Assembly: GCA_903930085.1 (NCBI GenBank)
Contig: CAIYXD010000003.1
Span: 1 to 10,234 of the forward strand
Reading direction: 5' to 3'
DNA: 10,234 bases
DNA from: an uncultured Flavobacteriia bacterium
GTDB lineage: Bacteria; Bacteroidota; Bacteroidia; Flavobacteriales_D; Crocinitomicaceae
A model generated the notes under the pieces. That model was not told the origin of the DNA. It made no database searches and saw only the letters and a program-made list of their open reading frames with translations. Shown in pieces: positions 1 to 5,416 of this stretch (position 1 is the first letter of the stretch; every line of letters starts with the position of its first letter). The position numbers were made by a program, and so were the translations under genes.

Positions 1-1
1 C

Positions 2-865
2 GCAAATCCATCTTTGTATAATGAAAAAATGCACACTTTACTTAGTGTAAATCAAGCGTTTTTGGCAGGAGGAATTAATTATGGACAAGTTGCGTATGGT
101 CGGAATTTGAAAAATGGCTTTTTAGGAACTTCCATTCGCTATGTTAATTACGGAAATTTTCAACGAACCGACATCAACGGAACGGAAATAGGAACATTTT
201 CACCATTTGAATGCATTATTGGTGCAGGATATGGCAAGCAGCTAAATCCGCGAATTTCAGTTGGCGGTAATGTAAATTTTCTTTATTCCCAATTGGAAAG
301 TTACAACGCATTTGGTGCATCTATTGATCTTGCTGGAACATATACAAATGCTAAAGAGAATCTTCTCGTCACTGCTTTAGTGAAAAATGCAGGTGTTCAA
401 TTCGACGCTTATTACGCTAAAAATCGTGCACCTTTGCCGGCAGAATTTCAACTGGCTGGATCGTATAAACTGGAACACGCACCATTTCGATTTTCGCTGC
501 TTGCGCACCATTTAAACACCTGGGATATAACGTATAAAGATCCAAATTTACTTCCAACAATTGATCCATTAACAGGCGATACAATTCCAGTTGCAACCGC
601 AGGATTTGGTCAAAAATTAGCCCGGCATTTCTCTTATCAAGTAGAAATTTTACTTTCAAAAAACATTCACCTTCGCACTGGATTTGATTACCACAGAAGA
701 CAAGAACTAAAATTGGAACAACGTCCGGGCGTTGCAGGATTTACCTTTGGTGTTGGACTTTATTTTAAGAGAATCTCAATAGATTATGGTTTTTCTGTGT
801 TTTCCAGAGCGGGATTCAATAATATGTTGACACTTTCCACCAATCTTTCCCGCTGGAGAAAGTAG
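2..865 (+). CDS. porQ: Type IX secretion system protein PorQ, 5' end missing
   Basis: PorQ is an outer-membrane beta-barrel of the FadL/PorV type. In Porphyromonas it works with PorU, PorV and PorZ in the complex that attaches type IX cargo to the cell surface. The open frame continues to the left edge without a stop. Its first readable residues, ANPSLYNEKMH, are the internal NPA/SLLN-E-MH motif of the family, so about 45-55 N-terminal residues including the signal peptide lie outside the window. The TTG at 14 is therefore not a start. About 287 residues remain, with alternating beta-strands. Family-like stretches are LAGINYG-type (AGGINYGQVAYGR), YSQLESYNAFG, RAPLPAEFQL, KLEHAPFRFSLLAHHL and WDITYKDPN. 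The cmk gene follows 115 bases downstream, an arrangement I recall from other Bacteroidota. Recognition is from motifs and context, and I am confident of it. Confidence 0.9.
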   Translation, partial: ANPSLYNEKMHTLLSVNQAFLAGGINYGQVAYGRNLKNGFLGTSIRYVNYGNFQRTDINGTEIGTFSPFECIIGAGYGKQLNPRISVGGNVNFLYSQLESYNAFGASIDLAGTYTNAKENLLVTALVKNAGVQFDAYYAKNRAPLPAEFQLAGSYKLEHAPFRFSLLAHHLNTWDITYKDPNLLPTIDPLTGDTIPVATAGFGQKLARHFSYQVEILLSKNIHLRTGFDYHRRQELKLEQRPGVAGFTFGVGLYFKRISIDYGFSVFSRAGFNNMLTLSTNLSRWRK

Positions 866-879
866 TATTCTTTTTTTCT

Positions 880-907
880 TTTCTAAAAATTTTATTTTTT
901 TTAGAAA
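880..907 (+). terminator. AT-rich hairpin after porQ, possible weak terminator
   Basis: A perfect 10-bp inverted repeat (TTTCTAAAAA at 880-889, TTTTTAGAAA at 898-907) flanks an 8-base loop, starting 14 bases after the porQ stop. A T-rich run (871-877) precedes the stem. Only one G-C pair is present and no T-tract follows, so termination is uncertain. The hairpin could also be a processing or stability element. Confidence 0.35.
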
Positions 908-968
908 CTGAAATTACATTTCAAACTACGCTTGCGACCAAACGCTTTTTTTTTGGCAAAACATTCCA

Positions 969-976
969 TACTTTCG
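969..976 (+). promoter_or_regulatory. Possible -7 element ahead of cmk
   Basis: TACTTTCG matches the Bacteroidota -7 consensus TAnnTTTG at all but one base and sits four bases before the cmk ATG, implying a very short or absent leader. No TTG lies at the usual spacing upstream; the nearest TTTG (952-955) is only 13 bases away, next to a run of nine T. A weak call. Confidence 0.3.
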
Positions 977-980
977 CTTC

Positions 981-1676
981 ATGCAAAAGAAAATCACGAT
1001 CGCAATTGATGGTTATTCCTCCTGCGGGAAAAGTACACTCGCAAAAGCGCTGGCGAAGGAACTGGAATATATTTTTATTGATAGTGGCGCAATGTACCGA
1101 GGTGTGACATTGTATTGTCTTCGAAATGGTTTGTTGCCAGAAGGAATTCCTGCAGTTGCTCCAATAGAAGCGACTTTGGAACATATCGATTTAGATTTTA
1201 AATTCAACCCAGAAACAAAACAAGCTGATTTATATTTAAACGGCGAAAATGTGGAGGAATTGATCCGTATGCCGGAAGTTGCTGCGCACGTTTCTAAAAT
1301 TGCAGCACTTAAAAATGTACGCCACAAATTGGTTTTGGACCAAAGAAAAATGGGCATGAATGGCGGAATTGTGATGGACGGAAGAGATATTGGATCGGTT
1401 GTTTTTCCAACTGCAGAATTAAAACTGTTTATCACCGCTCTTCCGGAAATCCGTGCACAAAGGCGGTACAAAGAATTGAAGGAAAAGAAGGTTGAAACAA
1501 GCTTCGAAGAAGTTTTAGAAAATCTGCGGGAACGCGATTACTTGGATTCCACCCGAACAGAAAGTCCGCTGGTTCAAACACCAGATGCTATTGTTATCGA
1601 TACGAGTGACTTAACACCCGAAGAACAATTGAGGATTGCTTTGAATTACGCGATAGAAAAAACACAGAATGCGTAG
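981..1676 (+). CDS. cmk: Cytidylate kinase (CMP/dCMP kinase)
   Basis: This cytosolic enzyme transfers phosphate from ATP to CMP or dCMP, giving the diphosphate needed for CTP, dCTP and RNA, DNA and lipid precursors. At 231 residues it has the usual bacterial length. The P-loop is GYSSCGKST (residues 11-19). The nucleotide monophosphate site includes IDSGAMYRG (33-41) and MDGRDIGSVVFP (132-143), and the arginine-rich lid begins RAQRRYKEL (158-166). The conserved RDYLDSTRTESPL (185-197) and DAIVIDTSDLTPEE near the C-terminus complete the family pattern; no key residue is missing. The ATG at 981 is the only start that keeps the P-loop at the correct distance from the N-terminus. There is no Shine-Dalgarno sequence, as is normal in this phylum. 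It follows porQ by 115 bases with a hairpin between them, so it may have its own promoter. Confidence 0.97.
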   Translation: MQKKITIAIDGYSSCGKSTLAKALAKELEYIFIDSGAMYRGVTLYCLRNGLLPEGIPAVAPIEATLEHIDLDFKFNPETKQADLYLNGENVEELIRMPEVAAHVSKIAALKNVRHKLVLDQRKMGMNGGIVMDGRDIGSVVFPTAELKLFITALPEIRAQRRYKELKEKKVETSFEEVLENLRERDYLDSTRTESPLVQTPDAIVIDTSDLTPEEQLRIALNYAIEKTQNA

Positions 1677-1735
1677 AAATTTTTCAATTTGTTAGAATTT
1701 TAAAATAACACATTAAAAATTAACAACATTTTCCT

Positions 1736-1743
1736 TACTTTTG
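1736..1743 (+). promoter_or_regulatory. -7 promoter element ahead of the ACT-domain gene
   Basis: TACTTTTG matches TAnnTTTG perfectly, 19 bases before the ATG at 1763. Only a weak TTA (1713-1715) lies about 20 bases upstream as a -33 candidate. The short leader resembles that of other genes in the window. It suggests the gene can be transcribed separately from cmk, whose stop is 86 bases upstream of this start. Confidence 0.5.
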
Positions 1744-1762
1744 AGCTAAACTAAATACTACG

Positions 1763-2425
1763 ATGGGTTCAATTGGCAAAATCACAGAAGATATAATCAA
1801 CAAAAGTCCCTTTCTTCGGGAAGCAATGACGGATGATCTCATAAATATTTCTGCGCTTGCCCGGAAAATACTACCAGAAATCGAACAAATTACTGGTAAA
1901 AAAATCAAAGAAGGTGCAGTCGTAATGGCTATTAAACGCATGACTCCAGGGTTGTACCGAAAGCTCAATATTAAAATCAACAATGTGATGGGTGATTTGG
2001 GCGATTTTCTAGTTCGCAGTAACCTTACGGATTACACGTTTGAAAATTCCGAATCGCTAAAAACAAAACAGTCGGAGCTTCTGATTGAAATCCACAAGGA
2101 CAACGCCAGTTTTTTTACTTTGTGCAAAGGAGTGAGTGAAACCACTTTTATTGTAAGTTCCCAACAAGCAGAGACAATAGAACGCATTTTTAAAGAGGAA
2201 CGGTTGAAATCAAACACAAAAAATCTTGCATCTGTAACGGTAAAACTTCCATTAATCAACACAGAAGTCTATGGAATCTATTACTATATTCTGAAACATT
2301 TGGCATGGGAAGGAATAAATATCATCGAAATCATGTCTACTTCGAATGAATTTACGATTGTTGTTCGTCAGAACGATGTGGATCAAGCGTTTAAGATTTT
2401 AATGGATTTGAAACGCAGCAATTAG
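1763..2425 (+). CDS. Stand-alone ACT-domain protein (aspartate-kinase-like regulatory domain), function unknown
   Basis: A soluble 220-residue protein without signal peptide or membrane span. The C-terminal part (about 155-218) reads like an ACT domain of the aspartate kinase type: strand VTVKLPL, helix VYGIYYYILKHLAWEGI, strand NIIEIMSTSNEFTIVV, helix DVDQAFKILMDL. Residues 105-145 (LLIEIHKD...ETTFIVSSQQAETIERIF) may be a second, more diverged ACT repeat. The N-terminal 70 residues are a helical module (SPFLREAMTDDLINISALARKILPEI, then KIKEGAVVMAIKRM) that could be a small DNA- or partner-binding domain. The amino-acid kinase catalytic domain is absent, so the label aspartate kinase sometimes given to such proteins would be wrong. 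ACT domains usually bind amino acids, so a ligand-sensing regulator is a reasonable inference, but ligand and target are unknown. It follows cmk on the same strand and converges with the next gene, with 13 bases between stops. Confidence 0.8.
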   Translation: MGSIGKITEDIINKSPFLREAMTDDLINISALARKILPEIEQITGKKIKEGAVVMAIKRMTPGLYRKLNIKINNVMGDLGDFLVRSNLTDYTFENSESLKTKQSELLIEIHKDNASFFTLCKGVSETTFIVSSQQAETIERIFKEERLKSNTKNLASVTVKLPLINTEVYGIYYYILKHLAWEGINIIEIMSTSNEFTIVVRQNDVDQAFKILMDLKRSN

Positions 2426-2438
2426 CATTCGTGATTTT

Positions 2439-2624
2439 CTAACTCTGGCACTGCTCTTCTGGCTTTGCACCGCACAATCCGCAAACAGCGCCTTCTTCCT
2501 GCAGCAATGGGTTGTTACTGGAGCACGTTCCGGCGAATTTACCATCTTTTTTCGCCCAAATCTTTATAGCAATTCCGCCAAATGCGAGCGCTAGAAGTAC
2601 AATTGTTAGTAAAATAAGTTGCAT
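2439..2624 (-). CDS. Small four-cysteine membrane protein, NqrM/DUF539-like
   Basis: A 61-residue protein with one N-terminal membrane helix (about residues 3-24, LILLTIVLLALAFGGIAIKI), a short basic stretch, and a tail carrying Cys34, Cys48, Cys51 and Cys59 (GTCSSNNP, then CGLC, then EEQC). The layout of one helix, then a lysine-rich turn and four cysteines, matches NqrM, a membrane protein needed to mature the sodium-pumping NADH:quinone oxidoreductase, probably by helping build its membrane iron site. Bacteroidota relatives are often annotated only as membrane or secreted protein. The spacing differs from gammaproteobacterial NqrM, so I infer the family rather than assert it. No nqr or apbE gene is in the window. 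It starts 29 bases after the lipoprotein stop but has its own consensus promoter. A run of ten A lies in its leader. Confidence 0.75.
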   Translation of the reverse strand: MQLILLTIVLLALAFGGIAIKIWAKKDGKFAGTCSSNNPLLQEEGAVCGLCGAKPEEQCQS

Positions 2625-2637
2625 GCTTTTTTTTTTA

Positions 2638-2667
2638 CAAAATTAGGAAGAATTTAATTAGCATCAA
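2638..2667 (-). promoter_or_regulatory. Consensus Bacteroidota promoter for the NqrM-like gene
   Basis: Read on the minus strand, TTG (2667-2665) is followed by exactly 19 bases and then TAATTTTG (2645-2638), a full match to TTG-N19-TAnnTTTG. The ATG lies 13 bases beyond, after a run of ten A. The -33 half lies inside the 3' end of the lipoprotein gene, so the small gene can be expressed independently of it. Confidence 0.65.
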
Positions 2668-3397
2668 TTAATTGTCCTTCTCCATATTGATTTAGTTTAA
2701 CAGAAAATGGCGTTCCTTTATAAAAAATATCACCTCCCGTATCAATTTGCGCCTTCAATTTAACGCCATTTGCATTAATTTTTGTAATTCCCTGTGTATT
2801 GGACACAACGGTCAATGAATCCGCAACCGTTAAACCATACGTGTCACAAAATCCATTGCTTCGTATATTGAAATTTGCTTGTTTTGTATGGCCTGTAAAT
2901 GTAAAATCTCCCCATCCATGCGAAATTGTGGCAAAAATAGATTCAGCATTAAAATTCAGTTTCACCGATCCTGCGCCATCTCGAATTAAAATATTCAGCC
3001 AGTTAAACTCCAATAAACCTTGATTTGTCAAAGGTTCTGTTCCTTCAAAAATGATTTCGTTGATTTGCTTAAAATGAATCTCCGCGCGAATTTTCTTTTT
3101 ATAAGATCGCAGAAAAAAGCACTTATTTTCATTTTTCACATCCAAAAAGCCATCAACAAAATCCACTTTTATAAAATTCACCAAATTTTTACCGCCTGTG
3201 ATTACTATTTTCTCAACAGAATCCTGCACTAAAACATATTCAATGTGTTCGTGAAGAAATACTTTTGAAAACGGATCCAATTGCATTTCAACACTCGTTT
3301 CTTCACCCGTAGATTTCCAACATGCTCTATCTTCTGATTTCTTGCAGGAAACTAAAATCAGCACAAAAAAGCTCCAAATTAAAGCGCGCACCATCAT
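2654..3397 (-). CDS. GIN-domain (DUF2807) lipoprotein
   Basis: A 247-residue predicted lipoprotein. The signal peptide MMVRALIWSFFVLILVSC ends in a lipobox LVS-Cys18, and the acidic/basic residues after it (KKSED) loosely resemble the surface-export signal seen in Bacteroidota lipoproteins, so surface display is possible. The mature part is nearly all beta. It begins with the family opening (FSKVFLHEHIEYVLVQ, then VEKIVITGGKNLVNFIKVDFVDGFLDVK). It continues with repeated strand-turn units such as LNILIRDGAGSVKLNF, ADSLTVVSNTQG and LKAQIDTGGDIFYKG, typical of the putative auto-transporter adhesin head (GIN) domain, about residues 40-245. Its function is not established for the family. The ATG overlaps the stop of the upstream barrel gene (ATGA, 3397-3394), which suggests translational coupling. 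A second in-frame ATG follows at once, so the start is uncertain by one codon. Confidence 0.85.
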   Translation of the reverse strand: MMVRALIWSFFVLILVSCKKSEDRACWKSTGEETSVEMQLDPFSKVFLHEHIEYVLVQDSVEKIVITGGKNLVNFIKVDFVDGFLDVKNENKCFFLRSYKKKIRAEIHFKQINEIIFEGTEPLTNQGLLEFNWLNILIRDGAGSVKLNFNAESIFATISHGWGDFTFTGHTKQANFNIRSNGFCDTYGLTVADSLTVVSNTQGITKINANGVKLKAQIDTGGDIFYKGTPFSVKLNQYGEGQLIDAN

Positions 3398-4476
3398 TTC
3401 TTTAAATAATTAAACGTATATCCAATTCCCCATTCAACGTAGTCTGCCCTAGCCCAATGGGATTTCAAAATAATCTGTGTATTGATTCCATTTTTAAAAT
3501 AATACCGCATTCCAACTCTGTGGTACATAAAATCTTCCGGCTGGTATTTATCTTTCACATACGTTCCCATTCCAATTGTTAGATGGAAATTATCCAGTGG
3601 AACCAAGTAGCCGATATAAAGTCCCATTTGTAAAATATCCCATTGTGTTTTCTGAATCTCTTTCTTGTAACTGAGAATTGCCTGTTTCGAAATAACATCA
3701 AACGCTACTTCCACGCCAACTTTTGGTTTGTTAAACCATCTAAAACTGGTGCTAACTGCAAAAACAGGATATTGTTTACCGCCGGTTGGAAACGTTTCTT
3801 TAGAAGAACCAATCAGCGTAACTGCAAATAACCATTTTTTAAACGGTAATTGATTTTGTAGAACTAAAGTATCTTTCGGTTTAGACTGTATCGTTCTGGA
3901 ATATCCCAAGGAAAGATATGGTAAATTCACACCAAGATTGGGAACTTTAGAAGCGCCATTGCTAAAATGCGTCATATCTGCGCCTGCGGTAATTTTGTTG
4001 CGACCAAAGGTGTAGGAACTTTTCAAACCAAAACAAACTAGCGCGTTGAGGTGGGCGCTCATCGCAACATTTTTCGGATTGGTTATCGGATCGTATATTT
4101 TGGTTCCATAACCCAATCCAGAACCAATTTTGGCAGAAAATCCGAATCTATCAGAAAGTGTGAATGGAATTTCAATAAAGCTGTAAGCTCCCCAATACGT
4201 GCCGAGAATTCTATTATTTCCAACAGATCCACCAAATAAAGTTACACCAACTTGAGGATAATTAAATGCGCTGTGCCATTGCTTTTTTCCTCTTGTCTGC
4301 TGAAAAAAAGAAACTTCGCCTGCAAAAGCATGTCCTTCCGCTAAATGTCCCATTACGCCGCGATGTGCAGCAAGAAAACCCAATTTTTGACGGAATTCAA
4401 TTCCCAATTCTTTGCCCATTTGAGCATGGGAAGGAAATGCGAGGAACATCCAAAATATGAATTTAAGGTTATGCAT
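3394..4476 (-). CDS. PagL-like outer-membrane barrel (lipid A deacylase / acyloxyacyl hydrolase family)
   Basis: A 360-residue predicted outer-membrane beta-barrel. A signal peptide (MHNLKFIFWMFLAFPSHA) is likely cut before Gln19. Many amphipathic strands follow, and the protein ends in a strand close to the C-terminus (YVEWGIGYTFNYLKK). The diagnostic motif is HFSNGASKVPNLGVN (residues 170-184), matching the active-site segment of PagL (H-x-S-N, then PN-x-G), with His170, Ser172 and Asn173 in the catalytic and oxyanion places. PagL removes the 3-O acyl chain of lipid A. Counting from the serine, the position of the PagL catalytic glutamate holds Asn184, so activity and substrate are open. 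The protein is about twice the length of classical PagL, which I believe is common in Bacteroidota members. It is the first gene of a minus-strand unit, with the lipoprotein start overlapping its stop. Confidence 0.82.
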   Translation of the reverse strand: MHNLKFIFWMFLAFPSHAQMGKELGIEFRQKLGFLAAHRGVMGHLAEGHAFAGEVSFFQQTRGKKQWHSAFNYPQVGVTLFGGSVGNNRILGTYWGAYSFIEIPFTLSDRFGFSAKIGSGLGYGTKIYDPITNPKNVAMSAHLNALVCFGLKSSYTFGRNKITAGADMTHFSNGASKVPNLGVNLPYLSLGYSRTIQSKPKDTLVLQNQLPFKKWLFAVTLIGSSKETFPTGGKQYPVFAVSTSFRWFNKPKVGVEVAFDVISKQAILSYKKEIQKTQWDILQMGLYIGYLVPLDNFHLTIGMGTYVKDKYQPEDFMYHRVGMRYYFKNGINTQIILKSHWARADYVEWGIGYTFNYLKK

Positions 4477-4484
4477 AGCTAGAA

Positions 4485-4492
4485 CAAATGTA
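4485..4492 (-). promoter_or_regulatory. -7 element of the PagL-like gene
   Basis: On the minus strand TACATTTG matches TAnnTTTG perfectly and ends eight bases before the ATG at 4476. At 19 bases upstream there is TTA rather than TTG (4514-4512). It probably drives the barrel-lipoprotein unit and lies back to back with the mazG start region. Confidence 0.5.
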
Positions 4493-4522
4493 ATGATTTA
4501 CGAAAGATTTCTAAAAAATTTC

Positions 4523-4530
4523 TACTTTTA
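4523..4530 (+). promoter_or_regulatory. Possible -7 element ahead of mazG
   Basis: TACTTTTA has one mismatch to TAnnTTTG and lies nine bases before the mazG ATG, followed by GG and a run of A that enters the start codon. There is no TTG at the expected distance upstream. It is plausible mainly because the gene is divergent from its left neighbour and needs a promoter in this 63-base gap. Confidence 0.3.
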
Positions 4531-4539
4531 GGAAAAAAA

Positions 4540-5319
4540 ATGGACGAACGACTTTTAGCTTTTGGGCGACTATTGAAAATTATGGATGAGCTCCGTGAAA
4601 AATGCCCTTGGGATAAAAAACAAACACTAGAATCACTGCGTCCATTGACAATCGAAGAAACCTACGAATTAGCAGATGCTATCATTGACAACGACTTAAA
4701 ATCTCTGGAAGGAGAAATTGGCGATCTTTTCTTGCATTTGGTTTTCTACTGTAAAATCGGGGAAGAAAAAGGCGCTTTTTCAGTTGAAAGTGTGCTTCAT
4801 GCGATTTGTGATAAATTGATTCACCGACACCCTCATATTTACGGAGATATTGAGGCTGCAACGGAAGATGAAGTTAAAGCAAATTGGGAAAAAATTAAAC
4901 TAAACGAAGGAAAAACTTCCGTACTTCAAGGAGTTCCTTCTTCCCTTCCCGCTATGGTGAAAGCGTCTAGAATTCAGGAAAAAGTAAAGGGAATTGGGTT
5001 CGAATGGGACTCGAAAGAAGCCGTTTGGGAAAAAGTAAAAGAAGAAATGGAAGAATTTCAGGTGGAACAAACCAAAAATTCGGAACACATGGAGGAGGAA
5101 TTTGGGGATGTCTTGTTTTCGCTTGTAAATTATGCACGATTTGTAAATATTAACCCGGAAAATGCACTGGCAAAAACCAATAAGAAGTTTATAGATCGCT
5201 TTCAGTTAATGGAAAAAATGATTATCGATGAACAGCAAAGTATTCAAGATATGAAGTTAACAGAAATGGATGTTTATTGGGAAAAAGCAAAAAAAATGCT
5301 TCAGAACAAAAACCACTAG
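4540..5319 (+). CDS. mazG: Nucleoside triphosphate pyrophosphohydrolase MazG
   Basis: MazG hydrolyses NTPs or dNTPs to the monophosphate and pyrophosphate, a house-cleaning activity that in some bacteria also influences ppGpp levels. At 259 residues it is a full-length two-domain form. The N-terminal domain has CPWDKKQT (22-29), LRPLTIEETYEL (33-44, EExxE at 39-43) and EIGDL with E59/D62, then LIHRHPHIYGD (93-103). The C-terminal domain repeats the metal-binding pattern, with EEMEE (168-172) and EEFGD (186-190, E187/D190). Both halves therefore keep their acidic residues. The bridge LQGVPSSLPAM...A.RIQEK is also typical. It stands alone between the divergent barrel gene and the receptor. No mazE or mazF gene is adjacent, so there is no reason to link it to a toxin-antitoxin locus here. 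Confidence 0.96.
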   Translation: MDERLLAFGRLLKIMDELREKCPWDKKQTLESLRPLTIEETYELADAIIDNDLKSLEGEIGDLFLHLVFYCKIGEEKGAFSVESVLHAICDKLIHRHPHIYGDIEAATEDEVKANWEKIKLNEGKTSVLQGVPSSLPAMVKASRIQEKVKGIGFEWDSKEAVWEKVKEEMEEFQVEQTKNSEHMEEEFGDVLFSLVNYARFVNINPENALAKTNKKFIDRFQLMEKMIIDEQQSIQDMKLTEMDVYWEKAKKMLQNKNH

Positions 5320-5333
5320 CTAAATATTAGCTA
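5317..5333 (+). terminator. Hairpin overlapping the mazG stop codon
   Basis: A perfect 7-bp inverted repeat, TAGCTAA (5317-5323) and TTAGCTA (5327-5333), has a three-base loop. The mazG TAG stop is the first three bases of the stem. CAATT/AATTG and TTTT follow (5334-5349). It may help end mazG transcription before the receptor gene, but it is AT-rich and has no immediate T-tract. Confidence 0.35.
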
Positions 5334-5361
5334 CAATTCAAATTGTTTTAAGCGCAATCGT

Positions 5362-5391
5362 CTGTCAAATCCGGAGAATATCTTATCTTCG
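5362..5391 (+). promoter_or_regulatory. Possible promoter of the TonB-dependent receptor
   Basis: CTG (5362-5364), 19 bases, then TATCTTCG (5384-5391) fits the Bacteroidota pattern TTG-N19-TAnnTTTG with one mismatch in each box. The ATG lies 25 bases further on, a normal leader. Together with the hairpin at the mazG stop, this suggests the receptor is transcribed on its own. Confidence 0.35.
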
Positions 5392-5416
5392 AAAACTCAA
5401 AAGAACTGTTAATTCT

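Noticed and set aside
14..16. TTG at the left edge as the start of porQ.
   Set aside because: The frame is open further left and the residues around it belong to a conserved internal PorQ motif, so the start lies outside the window.
1013..1471. A 152-codon open frame on the minus strand inside cmk.
   Set aside because: It lies antisense to a gene with all cmk motifs, has no recognisable domain, and its composition is what the complement of cmk would give.
4540..5319. Possible link of mazG to a toxin-antitoxin module.
   Set aside because: No mazE- or mazF-like gene is adjacent; the neighbours are a divergent barrel gene and a TonB receptor.
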